DNA of 50,604 bases from Labilithrix sp. (GTDB taxonomy: Bacteria > Myxococcota_A > Polyangia > Polyangiales > Polyangiaceae). Of this stretch, positions 25,269 to 33,570 are shown one piece after another (the first letter of the stretch is position 1; each line of letters starts with the position of its first letter). Where the stretch lies: contig JAHBWC010000067.1 in NCBI GenBank assembly GCA_019637225.1, positions 1-50,604 of the forward strand, read 5' to 3'. A model generated the notes under the pieces. The model did not search any database. It saw only the letters and a list, made by a program, of their open reading frames with translations, and had not been told where the DNA came from. The position numbers and the translations under genes are program-made.

Positions 25269-25814
25269 ATGATCTGGCTCTCGAACTCCACCCTCGGTCG
25301 TCTTCGTGATCAGCTCCAGCAGCGCGGGCAGCGTCCGTCCATCGTCGCGGGCGATCCGAACATGTCGCCGGACGCCCTGGAGCTCATGAACGTCCTCGCC
25401 GAGTACGGTCCGCTCTGCGAAGCGATGTACCTGATGATGAGCGCCGACGGGAAGATCGGCAACGACGAGCGCGAGGTCCTGAAGGGCGCGCTCCGCAACC
25501 TCGCCGGCGACGCGATCCGCACCGCGCACATGGAGGCGATGCTCGACGCGGCCGGCAAGAGCGTGGCCGACCAGGGCCGGACGGCGCGGATGCAGGAGGT
25601 CGTCTCGCAGCTCCACGAGGACCGCGCGCGCGCCGAGGTCGCCTTCGTGCTCGCCGCCGCGATCGCCTTCGCGGACAACGCGATCGCCGACGAGGAGAAC
25701 GAGACGCTGAACCAGCTCGCCGAGGGGCTCGGCATCGACGAGGCCCGCGCGAACCAACTCCTCGACGACGTCGAGTCCGACCTCGCCGGGCAGCAGCAGC
25801 AGCAGCAGCAGTAG
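25269..25814 (+). CDS. TerB-like (tellurite-resistance-type) helical protein with poly-Gln tail
   Basis: A 181-residue protein, soluble and mostly helical. Two segments resemble TerB-like repeats: MYLMMSADGKIGNDEREVLKG and IAFADNAIADEENETLNQLA, each with the acidic D-G-x-I-x-x-x-E type signature. These domains bind metal ions or act as envelope-stress scaffolds in other bacteria. The ATG at 25269 is the natural start. The C-terminus ends in seven consecutive Gln from an uninterrupted CAG run. The gene follows the SNF2 gene by 154 bases on the same strand and precedes a kinase gene. Confidence 0.78.
   Translation: MIWLSNSTLGRLRDQLQQRGQRPSIVAGDPNMSPDALELMNVLAEYGPLCEAMYLMMSADGKIGNDEREVLKGALRNLAGDAIRTAHMEAMLDAAGKSVADQGRTARMQEVVSQLHEDRARAEVAFVLAAAIAFADNAIADEENETLNQLAEGLGIDEARANQLLDDVESDLAGQQQQQQQ
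25791..25811 (+). repeat. CAG trinucleotide run, seven copies
   Basis: Seven uninterrupted CAG codons encode the poly-Gln C-terminus of the TerB-like protein, directly before the TAG stop. The glutamine codon choice is completely uniform, as expected for a slippage-prone microsatellite. Confidence 0.9.
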
Positions 25815-25965
25815 CGCTCGCCGCGTGCGCGCGCCTCGAGCCCTCGGTCGGTGCGCCTCCCGTCGCGCTCCGGGAGCGCCGCGCTTCGATAAGCGTCCGC
25901 GCTATCTCGGTCGGGGGCAAGCCCTCCTCCTCCGACGGTAGATTGCGGTACGCTGAAGGGGCGCC

Positions 25966-28515
25966 GTGACGAAAGCCGACACCACGGTCGAGCGCGTTGG
26001 AGGATACCGGGTCGTTCGCAGGCTGGCGACGGGCGGCACCAGCGACGTCTTGCTCGCGAAGGCCGAGGGGCCGCTCGGCTTCGAGCGCACGGTCGTCCTC
26101 AAGCTCCTCTTGTCGCAGTTCCGCAACGACGAGGACTTCGCGCGGATGTTCGCGCGCGAGGCCTCCGCGTACGCGCGGCTGTCGCACCCGTCGATCGTGC
26201 GGCTGTTCGACTTCTTCGCGATCCCCGTCTCCGAGCCGGGCGCGCCGCCGCGGCAGGGCGGGCGAGACGGTCAGCTCTGCATGGTCCTCGAGCACGTCGA
26301 CGGACCGCCCTTGACGCGTCTCCGCACGATGCTGAAGGCGGTCGGACGCGAGCTCGACGATCGCTCGGCGATCTACGTCGCGACGCGGATCTTCGACGCG
26401 CTCGCCGCCGCTCACGCCGCCGCGGACGACAGCGGTGCGCACGCGCCGGTCATCCACCGGGACGTCAACCCGTCCAACGTGCTCATGCCCTGGGACGGCC
26501 ACGTGAAGCTCGCCGACTTCGGCGTGGCCAAGGTCACCGGCCTGAACCACCAGAGCGTCGCCGGGATGATCAAGGGCACCTACGGGTACATGGCGCCCGA
26601 GCAGGTGACGGGTGAAGCCATCACGCCGCGCGCGGACGTGTACGCGGCGGGGATCATCCTCTGGGAGCTCCTGACGAAGCGACGAGCCTTCCAGCGGGGC
26701 GCGCTCCCGGAGATCGAAGCGCTGCGTGCGATGGCCGAGCCGAGGCTCATCGCGCTCGATTCGATCCGACCGGACGTCGATCGGGCCGTCCGTGACGCCG
26801 TGAGGCGCGCGCTCGAGCCGCGCGCCGAGCGACGTACGCTGACGGCCGAGGAGATGGTCGCGATCCTCTCGGCGGTGGTGCCGAGCGAGGAGGGGCGTGA
26901 GCGGCTCGTGACGGCGCTGAGCGGCGTGCGAACGAGCTCGCAGGCCGCGATGGCGGCCGTGTCGGCGCCGCCCGCGGCGGGCCTCGACGGCGTGAGGACG
27001 GGCGGGGGTGGCGCGGCGCCGCCGCCGGCGCCGAAGGGCGCGGCGTCTCCTGCGCCTCCGCCTGCCGGCAGGGGCATCCTGCCGAAGCCCGCGGTGCCGC
27101 CGCGCCCCGAGAGCGTTCCGCGGATGGCGGCGGCGGCTCCGGCGGCCACGCTCGCGAGTCCGGCGGCCGCCGTTGGGCCGCCTCCGCGTCGGCCGAGCGC
27201 GTCGATGCGGCTCGCGGGAGCCGTGCCCGAATCGGCGAGGACGGTCGGCGCGCCGTCGTCCGCGACGCTGTCCATCTTCGATTCGCTCGTCGAGCCGCCG
27301 GAGGCGGCGGAGGCGGTCACGGAGGATTTGCGGCTTGGGACGCCGCTCCAGGGGATCGCGCCGGGGCTCGCGTTGAAGGACGCCATCGACGAGATCCTCC
27401 GCGGTCAGCCGAGCTCGATGCCGCCGTCGATCCTCCAGACGGACCGGCCGGCGCCGGGCGTGCCGCCGCCGGCCCTGCCTGCCGAGGCGCGCGGGATCGG
27501 GCAGCTTCCGGCCGCGCCGGCGCCGATGAACAGCACGGCGCCGCTCGGGGATTTCAGCGCCACGGTGCGTGAGCTCGTCGAGAAGGCGGAGGCGCCGACG
27601 ATCGCGCCTCCGTCGGAGATCGCGCCCGCGACGCCGCGGATGGTGCCGGCCGAAGCGCCGACGCCGCCGCCGCCGGTTCCCGCGACGTCGCACACGACGT
27701 CGACGGGGCGGATGCCTCCGTACGTTCCGGCGGCGGCGTACCCGACGCCGGCGCCACCGGCGCCGCCTCGCGCTCCGCCGCCGGTGCCGGTGAGCTACGG
27801 GGCTGGCTCTTCGGCGCCGATTGCGCTGGCGGCCGAGGTCGCGCGACCGGCGGCGGGGGACGTCGCGCCGAAGGTGTCGGTTCCGCCGCGTTCTTCGAGG
27901 GGGAGTGTTGCGGCGGTGGTTGGTGTCTTCGTCATTGGGGGCCTCGCGGCGATTGCCGGCGTTGTGGCGTACGTGCGTCACCAGAAGAGCCATGCGGACG
28001 AGGTGGGGGCGGTGGCGGCGAGCGCGGCGTCGGCGAGCGGCTCGGCGGTCACGCTGGCGTCGGCGGCGGCTTCGGGGCCGAGCGGTGTGGCGGCGGCGGG
28101 GAGCGCGAGTGGGGCGGGGAGCGCGAGTGCGGCGCCGGCGGGGAGTGCGAGTGCGGCGGGGAGCAGCGCGAGTGCGGCGCCGGCGGGGAGTGCGAGCGCG
28201 GTGGCGAGCAGCGCGAGTGCGGCGCCGGCGGGGAGTGCGAGCGCGGTGGCGAGTGCGAGCGCGGCGGGGAGTGCGAGCGCGGGCGCCGACGTGGCGCCGC
28301 CGGGCGGCGCGATCCCTGAGGGGATGGGCGTGGTGACGACCACGGGGACTGCGCCTGGGCGGCGGATCTTCGTCGATGAGAAGACGCTCGGGCAGACTCC
28401 GGAGAGCGTGACGGTCAAGTGCGGGCAACGTGTCGTTCGGCTTGGCAGCTCGGGGAAGCCCCAGCAGATCGATGTCCCCTGCGGGGGCGAGATCGCGGTC
28501 GGCGACAAGTTCTAG
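25966..28515 (+). CDS. Ser/Thr protein kinase with long Pro/Ala linker and Cys-containing outer domain
   Basis: An 849-residue kinase starting at GTG. Glycine loop ATGGTSDV (21-28), K46 (VVLKLL), catalytic loop HRDVNPSN (164-171, with Asn in place of the more common Lys-Pro pair of HRDLKPxN), DFG (184-186), GTYGYMAPEQ. The HRDVNPSN form is frequent in myxobacterial kinases. A long Pro/Ala-rich region (about 320-640) is followed by one membrane helix (VAAVVGVFVIGGLAAIAGVVAY) and Ser/Ala repeats (SASAAPAG). The final about 65 residues form a PEGA-like beta domain (RRIFVDEKTLGQTPESV, VKCGQRVVRLGSSG, DVPCGGEI) with two Cys that could form a disulfide outside. Activity is likely since K, D and D are present. 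Confidence 0.9.
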   Translation: MTKADTTVERVGGYRVVRRLATGGTSDVLLAKAEGPLGFERTVVLKLLLSQFRNDEDFARMFAREASAYARLSHPSIVRLFDFFAIPVSEPGAPPRQGGRDGQLCMVLEHVDGPPLTRLRTMLKAVGRELDDRSAIYVATRIFDALAAAHAAADDSGAHAPVIHRDVNPSNVLMPWDGHVKLADFGVAKVTGLNHQSVAGMIKGTYGYMAPEQVTGEAITPRADVYAAGIILWELLTKRRAFQRGALPEIEALRAMAEPRLIALDSIRPDVDRAVRDAVRRALEPRAERRTLTAEEMVAILSAVVPSEEGRERLVTALSGVRTSSQAAMAAVSAPPAAGLDGVRTGGGGAAPPPAPKGAASPAPPPAGRGILPKPAVPPRPESVPRMAAAAPAATLASPAAAVGPPPRRPSASMRLAGAVPESARTVGAPSSATLSIFDSLVEPPEAAEAVTEDLRLGTPLQGIAPGLALKDAIDEILRGQPSSMPPSILQTDRPAPGVPPPALPAEARGIGQLPAAPAPMNSTAPLGDFSATVRELVEKAEAPTIAPPSEIAPATPRMVPAEAPTPPPPVPATSHTTSTGRMPPYVPAAAYPTPAPPAPPRAPPPVPVSYGAGSSAPIALAAEVARPAAGDVAPKVSVPPRSSRGSVAAVVGVFVIGGLAAIAGVVAYVRHQKSHADEVGAVAASAASASGSAVTLASAAASGPSGVAAAGSASGAGSASAAPAGSASAAGSSASAAPAGSASAVASSASAAPAGSASAVASASAAGSASAGADVAPPGGAIPEGMGVVTTTGTAPGRRIFVDEKTLGQTPESVTVKCGQRVVRLGSSGKPQQIDVPCGGEIAVGDKF
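28129..28260 (+). repeat. 45-bp tandem repeat encoding the Ser/Ala tail of the kinase
   Basis: Two full 45-bp units (28129-28173, 28174-28218) and a 42-bp partial third encode SAAPAGSASA-type sequence in the outer linker of the third kinase. It is in frame and likely length-variable. Confidence 0.65.
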
Positions 28516-28601
28516 GCGATCCGGCGGGTTCGTTCGCGAGAGCGGCGGTCCGCTCGGCCCGGCTGCGGCTGCGATGGGGGCCCAGCGAGGTCCGTCACCC
28601 C

Positions 28602-28751
28602 GCACGAGGCTTGGTTTGGGCGGTCATGCCGAGAGCGCGCACGAGCCGCGCCAGCGCCGGCGGCGTGCGGGGTTGCGGAGGCGGATCGCGATGGCGCTGT
28701 CACGGCTCGTGCGCGACTGGGGGGCATGACCGCCCAAACCAAGCCTCGTGC
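28602..28751. repeat. 150-bp palindromic element overlapping a gene start
   Basis: The outer arms 28602-28630 and 28723-28751 are perfect 29-bp inverted repeats. After a small internal bulge the arms continue with a 13-bp match (CGCGCACGAGCCG) and a 6-bp match (AGCGCC), leaving a GC-rich loop of about 25-30 nt. The right arm includes the ATG (28726) and first codons of the four-helix-bundle gene, while the left arm follows the kinase stop (28515). It could form a very stable hairpin in RNA or a cruciform in DNA and resembles a MITE- or REP-like element. Confidence 0.85.
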
Positions 28752-29082
28752 TCCGCTTCTTCCGCACCACAAGCTCGTTGCCTATGGGGTTGCCGTTGAG
28801 CTGCTGCTCGCCGTCAAAGCTGCCAATATTCGGGACAGCAAGCTTCGCGATGAGGCGGTTCGGGCGGCCAAGGGGACCTGTCTCAACTGCGCCGAGGGGG
28901 CGGGGCGCGTCTCGCGCGCCGACAAGGCGCGGGTCTTCGCCATCGCGCGCGGAGAGGCTGTCGAGGCGGTTGCCGCGGTGGAGATCGCGGCGCACGCGGG
29001 GGACACCACGCAGGACGCCGCTGACCAGTGCGTCGTCATTGGGCATCGACTTGTCGCGCTCCTTACGGGGCTGATTCGCTGA
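28726..29082 (+). CDS. Four-helix-bundle protein, 23S rRNA intervening-sequence type
   Basis: A 118-residue helical protein. The segments HHKLVAYGVAVELLLAVK, GTCLNCAEGAGR, KARVFAIARGEAVEAVAAVE and a last amphipathic helix match the four-helix-bundle family first found in 23S rRNA intervening sequences and related to the Avd accessory proteins of diversity-generating retroelements. The N-x-x-E-G-x-G-R pattern is the clearest family mark. No rRNA and no reverse transcriptase are nearby. The ATG lies inside the right arm of a 150-bp palindrome with GGGG just upstream, so translation may depend on melting that structure. Confidence 0.78.
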   Translation: MTAQTKPRAPLLPHHKLVAYGVAVELLLAVKAANIRDSKLRDEAVRAAKGTCLNCAEGAGRVSRADKARVFAIARGEAVEAVAAVEIAAHAGDTTQDAADQCVVIGHRLVALLTGLIR

Positions 29083-29399
29083 GTCGGCTGCGTTCCCGCG
29101 GCCTTGCGGGGCCGCGGGGTCGGGGATTGGGGTTGGGAGCGGGGTCGAGGTCGAGGTCGAGGGGGCGGTCGGGATCGGGGTCGGGGTCGGGGTCGGGGTC
29201 GGGATCGGGGTCGGGATCGAGGTCGGGGTCGAGGTCGGGGTCGGGGTCGGGATCGGGGTCGGGGTCGAGGTCGGGGTCGAGGTCGGGGTCGAGGTCGAGG
29301 TTGGGTTGGGGTCGGGGGTGCTTCACGTCTCTCGGATGCGGCGGCCGTTAAGCGCCGTGTAAGCGGCCGGGGTCGGCGGCGCGGCGCATAGTCCGGCGC
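29083..29399. other. Gene-free spacer of 317 bp dominated by a hexamer repeat
   Basis: The spacer between the four-helix-bundle gene and the next lipoprotein gene. It contains the hexanucleotide array at 29141-29302. The frames open through it (Arg-Gly, Gly-Ser or Asp-Pro dipeptide repeats) are products of the repeat. Promoter elements for the gene at 29400 should lie in 29310-29399 but I cannot assign them. Confidence 0.6.
29141..29302. repeat. Imperfect hexanucleotide tandem repeat, about 27 copies
   Basis: Twenty-seven consecutive hexamers in exact register, mainly GGGGTC with GAGGTC and GGGATC variants and one disrupted stretch near 29159-29170. The plus strand is G-rich with many runs of four G, so G-quadruplex formation is possible. 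Confidence 0.9.
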
Positions 29400-30653
29400 A
29401 TGTGGTCCCGCGCCTTTGGTCCCGCCGCCCTCGCCACGTTCGTCGCCTTCGTTCATGTCGGCGCGGGCTGCTCGTCGGAGGCGCGCGGGGGCTTCGATGA
29501 GGGGGCGCCGACGGGGGCGACCGATGAGGACCCGAGCGGGAATTTCGGCGACGACGCTCCGGCGAAGGCGGAGGTTCAGGGGCACTTGCGCGGCGTGGTT
29601 CGGGCGCCCAACGGGACGATGCCGATCGCGGGCGCCGTGCTCTACCTCACCAAGGACAAGCCCGAGCCCGCGCCGGAGACGGTCTATTGCGACGCGTGCG
29701 TGCACCTCTCGGCGGAGACGCCGTATGCGCTCTCCGACGCGAGCGGGGCGTTCGACCTCGCGGCCACGACGCTGGGCGCGCAGTACCTCGTGGTTCAGAA
29801 GGGCGGATTCCGGCGGGTTCGCGAGATCTACGTCTCGAAGGGAGACTCCGAGCTGCCCGATACGCTGACGACGCTCCCGCCGAAGACCGACCGCGCCGCC
29901 GGCGACGAGATTCCGCGCATGACCGTCGTCCACGGGCAGTACGACGAGATCGAGGCGTCGCTCGAGAAGCTCGGGATCGATCCGTCCGCGATCGAGGTCG
30001 TCCAGAGCGCGCTCGTCGGCGTGGCGGCGCGGAGCTTCCTCGCGAACGGGGCGGCGGTGAACGGGCGGCACATCGTCTTTCTCCCGTGCGGCGACTTCAC
30101 GCAGCCGCCGCCGAACCTCGATCTGTCCGGCGACGCCGCCATCGAGGACAACCTCCGCGAGTTCGTGCGGGCGGGTGGGCGGCTCTACGTCACCGATTGG
30201 CACTACGACTTCATCGCGCGGACGTTCCCCGGCTACGTGACGTGGTCCGGCGGCGGGAACGCTCCGTGCTCGGGCTGCCAGCGAGCGTCGTACGACGCCG
30301 CGGCGACGGTCGACGATCCCGGACTCGCGGCGTGGATGGGCGCGCAGGACCTCGCGACGTTCACGGTGCAGAAGAACTACACGAGCATCGCGGCGGTGCA
30401 CTCCGTGGAGACGACCGGCAGCTCCGGCGAGCCGAAGACGGTGACGCCGCGTGTCTGGGTAAGCAGCGCTCAGCAGGGCGCACAGCGTCCGGCGACGGTG
30501 AGCTTCGAGCAGGGTTGCGGCCGCGTGCTCTTCAGCACGTACCACACCGAGCCATTCTCGAACGACCTGACGCCGCAAGAGCGCGCGCTCCTCGGCGTGC
30601 TCCTCGAGGCCAGCGTCTGCAACGACTCGCCCACGGGCGTCGTCGTGAAGTGA
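29400..30653 (+). CDS. Lipoprotein with carboxypeptidase-regulatory-like domain
   Basis: A 417-residue predicted lipoprotein: hydrophobic signal with VGAGCSS (Cys24), then an acidic Gly-rich linker. Residues about 60-150 have the look of a carboxypeptidase-regulatory-like beta-sandwich (LRGVVRAPNGTMPIAGAVLYL, YALSDASGAFDLAA, YLVVQKGGFRRVREIYVSKG). The second half contains GGRLYVTDWHYDFI and RVLFSTYHTEPF, which resemble a ThuA/GATase-like Rossmann-type fold that looks for a predefined file of conserved residues, but I cannot name the family. Cys pairs (CDACVH, CSGC) may form disulfides. It converges on the HsdR-N-like gene. Confidence 0.75.
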   Translation: MWSRAFGPAALATFVAFVHVGAGCSSEARGGFDEGAPTGATDEDPSGNFGDDAPAKAEVQGHLRGVVRAPNGTMPIAGAVLYLTKDKPEPAPETVYCDACVHLSAETPYALSDASGAFDLAATTLGAQYLVVQKGGFRRVREIYVSKGDSELPDTLTTLPPKTDRAAGDEIPRMTVVHGQYDEIEASLEKLGIDPSAIEVVQSALVGVAARSFLANGAAVNGRHIVFLPCGDFTQPPPNLDLSGDAAIEDNLREFVRAGGRLYVTDWHYDFIARTFPGYVTWSGGGNAPCSGCQRASYDAAATVDDPGLAAWMGAQDLATFTVQKNYTSIAAVHSVETTGSSGEPKTVTPRVWVSSAQQGAQRPATVSFEQGCGRVLFSTYHTEPFSNDLTPQERALLGVLLEASVCNDSPTGVVVK

Positions 30654-30777
30654 GGCCTCACGCGCCGACGCGGACGCCGACTTCCCGTGTTCATGCTTGG
30701 AACCGTGGCCATTCGAGCGGCCCGGACGTCGACGCGGTGGTCGAACCGTTCGTCGCCGCGGACGGCGTCGAGCTCGG

Positions 30778-31875
30778 CTACTCGACGTCCACGCCCGTGC
30801 GTGCGTTCTTCACGGCGGTGTAGGCGGCGAGGAAGACCGCGGCCAGCTCTCCGACCTGCAGTGGGGAGTCGAGCGCGACGCTCGTCCAACCGCTGCTCGC
30901 GCTCACAGTCCGACCGGGCGCAAGCTGCGTGACCTGGTCAACGGGTAGCGGGACCGCCACCATCGGGTTGCGGCGGTTCATGAAGAGTCGCGCGAAGACC
31001 CACGTGCGCTTCTCAGCCAGGTGGATCTTGAAGTACGCGACGGAGTCTTCCCACGCGACTTGCCGATCCGGGCCGAGCAACTTCGCGACCGTGTCGAAGG
31101 CATCGAGCTCCTCTTTCGTGGTCTCGATCTTCCCTGCGCTCGTCTCGGGCTCGGACTCCCGAGGTGGAGGCGCGAGCACGGCATTGAGTGTGCGCTGCCG
31201 CGCCCATTCCTGGACGGCGTTGGCGACGATCGGCTTCCAGCTCTCCACGACGGCATGCGTGAGATTCCGAGACTCGAGATTCGCGATCGCGAGCTTCGTG
31301 AACTCGGGCGAGGGCTCGAGCAGCCGCGTCAGCTCGCCCACGAGGAGATTCTGATTGCGCTGACTGTGCGCGAACGTCCGGATCAACTCCGGGTTGAACT
31401 GCGACTTTTGGAGCAGCGTGATGACGTGATAGGGCGGCTCCTCGTCAGCGAGGATCTCCCACTTCGCGAACGGCTCCTTATCCATGACGTTCGCGTTCAC
31501 GATGTCCGTGAAGAACCGCCACGTCGCGCCGTTCGTCAGGATGCCGAGCTTCACGTTCGGGTCCTTCGCGAAGTAGTCGGCTAGCTGCTCGTCGTACCCG
31601 GCGAGCTTCTTGCCGACCTCCTTTGCCTCGACGAAGAAGGCGAAGTTGCCTCCGTGTTTGAAGCCCCAGTCAATCGGCTTCGTCGATCGATCCTTTCCGA
31701 AGTCGGCCTTGTACTCGGGCAGGCACTCGCGCGGATCCGTCAGATCGTAGCCGAGCATCGTGAAGAACGGCCCGATGAGGCTCTGTCTCGTGGCCTGTTC
31801 GTTCCCACGAACGTGCTCGGCAAGGTCCTTGACCCTCTTCACGTAGGTCTCGATGGACTCGCGCAGGTTGCTCAT
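30778..31875 (-). CDS. Solitary type I restriction HsdR N-terminal-like nuclease domain protein
   Basis: A 365-residue soluble protein. The N-terminal 150 residues match the HSDR_N-type PD-(D/E)XK fold: a helix with the E of GNEQATRQSL, then D69 (IDWGF), E83-x-K85 (FVEAK) and the QxxxY motif at 97-101 (QLADY) that is typical of type I HsdR nucleases. There is no helicase domain, and no hsdM or hsdS gene nearby. The C-terminal part (about 240-365) is unassigned. The ATG at 31875 has a purine-rich GGGAAAG upstream. Stand-alone proteins of this kind occur widely; nuclease activity and a defence role are inference. Confidence 0.8.
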   Translation of the reverse strand: MSNLRESIETYVKRVKDLAEHVRGNEQATRQSLIGPFFTMLGYDLTDPRECLPEYKADFGKDRSTKPIDWGFKHGGNFAFFVEAKEVGKKLAGYDEQLADYFAKDPNVKLGILTNGATWRFFTDIVNANVMDKEPFAKWEILADEEPPYHVITLLQKSQFNPELIRTFAHSQRNQNLLVGELTRLLEPSPEFTKLAIANLESRNLTHAVVESWKPIVANAVQEWARQRTLNAVLAPPPRESEPETSAGKIETTKEELDAFDTVAKLLGPDRQVAWEDSVAYFKIHLAEKRTWVFARLFMNRRNPMVAVPLPVDQVTQLAPGRTVSASSGWTSVALDSPLQVGELAAVFLAAYTAVKNARTGVDVE

Positions 31876-32170
31876 CGCGTCTTTCCCTTTCCGGCGAAGC
31901 GCCCGTGTCCGAGCTGCGCCGTGCAAGCGCTGCGGAGCCGGGCCGATCCAATTGCTGCTCGTCAGCAGACGTGATCACCCAGCCTAGGGAGCGTGGATAT
32001 TCCAGTGCATCACCCCTGGGGCTTACCCTTGGACCCAAGTCGGATAGTCCGCTGACCGCGATCTTGCTGACTCTCGCGATTGCGAGGCTGGCGCCAGGTG
32101 TGACCGAGCCGCTCGAGGCTGCGCCCGATCGTCGTCGCTCCGGGCGGTCCGGGGCGTGCCGAGCCTACGG

Positions 32171-33073
32171 TCACCGAAACGTGCAGTCGTCGAGCGACGG
32201 GCTTCCGAGCACCATCCCGGTGCCCTTGCATAGTACCCGGATCCGCTCGCCCTTCTGGAGCTGCGCGAGCGCCGATTGCTCGGAGCGCTCCATGCGACAC
32301 ATCGTCGACATGAACTCGTTTGGCGTCGCGAGGCGGAGGACGAGCCCGCCGAACGGCCCCTTGTCGATGCTCGCGACGGTGCCCGTGACGAGGAGCTGCT
32401 TGCCCTTGTACGCGTTGTCCGCCGCGACCTCGTTCGCTTGGTAGTCGTTGAAGAGCTGCATCGAGGTCACGGCGATCGAGCTGGCCTTGAGCTCCTGTTC
32501 CGCAGCCGCGGCGGCAGCGGCCACGGCGAGCTTCTCCACTTGCGGGGCCACGCGCGTCCGCAAGGCCGACGCCCTCGCTTCGAGCTCCCGGAACTCCTTC
32601 GACTCGGCGACGCTCGTTCCGCTGAAGTATGCGAGCGCCGTCTCCGCGGCCGTCAGCTCCGTGTCCGCTTGCGCCCACTTGGCGCCGTCGGCTGCCGTGG
32701 TCGCCCTCTTGATCGTGGCTGCAATCTCGGACTTCTTGTCAGGGAACGTCTCGAGCGCGCTCTTCTCCTTAGCGGCCTTCGCCTCCGCGATGGCCTTCTG
32801 TTGAGCGGCGAGCCGCGCGGCCTCGGCGGACGGATCGGGGAGGGCGGTCGCGGCCGCGGCCGCGGGGGTGCTCTTCTTTCCGCTCGCTCCGATCGCCCCA
32901 CACATCACGCACCCGCCGAAGAGGCAGCCGAGCACGATGAGCGCGATCATCCCCGAGCTCATGCCTCGCTTCGGCGGCGGGTATCCGGGCGGAGGCCCGT
33001 AGCCGTGAGGTGGCTGACCCTGGTAGTGCGGCGGTGGCCCGTACCCGTGACCGTAGCTCGGCGGCTGCTGCAT
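32171..33073 (-). CDS. Membrane protein with tRNA_anti-like OB-fold domain and Gly/Pro/Tyr-rich N-terminus
   Basis: A 300-residue protein. Residues 1-35 are Gly/Pro/Tyr/Gln-rich (YGPPPHYQGQPPHGYGPP). A membrane helix with cysteines follows (MIALIVLGCLFGGCVMCGAIG, about 42-62). A charged helical, probably coiled-coil region spans about 75-195. The C-terminal about 100 residues match the tRNA_anti-like OB-fold type: YQANEVAADNAYKGKQLLVTGTV, an RLATPNEFMSTMCRM segment, and LQKGERIRVLCKGTG ending in LDDCTF. The ATG at 33073 has AAGGAG 7 nt upstream. Proteins of this layout are usually envelope proteins of unknown ligand. It lies between the two solitary nuclease genes but faces away from the YhcG-like gene. 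Confidence 0.78.
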   Translation of the reverse strand: MQQPPSYGHGYGPPPHYQGQPPHGYGPPPGYPPPKRGMSSGMIALIVLGCLFGGCVMCGAIGASGKKSTPAAAAATALPDPSAEAARLAAQQKAIAEAKAAKEKSALETFPDKKSEIAATIKRATTAADGAKWAQADTELTAAETALAYFSGTSVAESKEFRELEARASALRTRVAPQVEKLAVAAAAAAAEQELKASSIAVTSMQLFNDYQANEVAADNAYKGKQLLVTGTVASIDKGPFGGLVLRLATPNEFMSTMCRMERSEQSALAQLQKGERIRVLCKGTGMVLGSPSLDDCTFR

Positions 33074-33570
33074 CGTCGTTCTCCTTGGTGTTCGAGACGG
33101 AGAGGGGCGTTTTCACCGGGGCGTTTCGCGCGTGGGCGTGGGTAGGGGCCAGGCGCTCCCGACTGTCGCCGAGGGCGGCCGGCGTGATCGTCGTCGATCG
33201 ACATTGCCCGATCGGACGCGTCGGACAGCCCCGCGTGTTGGGAGGAGAGTCTGCGGTCCGCTCCGGGGCGAACCGACGGAGCGCTTGGGCGCGACTGGGC
33301 AGCCGCTCAGTACCTCACGATGCGCGAAGCGAGGCTCGATCGGGTCTCGCGCGTGACGGGGCATTCCCGTCCAACGTACGTCGGCCCTGCGACGAGCCGT
33401 GTCGCACGGCGGCTCACGCGTGCACCTGGTGTTTGGCGCAATGGCGCGTCGATGCCGAGACGCTCTCCCCGCGTCGAGGCGCGCGACCTTCTCGTCGGCG
33501 GCGACACGAAAGCGACCGGCCAGATTCGCTTGCGAAATCGCGCCGCCCGCCGGAATGTGGTCTCTCGCGC
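33074..33570. other. Gene-free spacer, 497 bp, between divergent genes
   Basis: This lies between the OB-fold membrane protein gene (minus) and the YhcG-like nuclease gene (plus), and should hold two divergent promoters. The overlapping open frames are Arg-rich and change strand without a plausible start. I see no tRNA-like fold, tandem repeat or strong hairpin. Confidence 0.5.

Noticed and set aside
21914..25291. 1125-codon minus-strand frame opposite the SNF2 gene
   Set aside because: Leu/Arg/Glu-rich mirror of the SNF2 codon bias; SNF2 motifs on the plus strand are unmistakable.
28726..29082. Diversity-generating retroelement accessory gene (avd)
   Set aside because: No reverse transcriptase, template repeat or variable target gene is found within the window.
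29063..29326. Minus-strand frame encoding an Asp-Pro repeat protein, and plus-strand Arg-Gly or Gly-Ser frames
   Set aside because: A hexamer repeat opens all frames by periodicity; no start with a ribosome site and no non-repeat domain.
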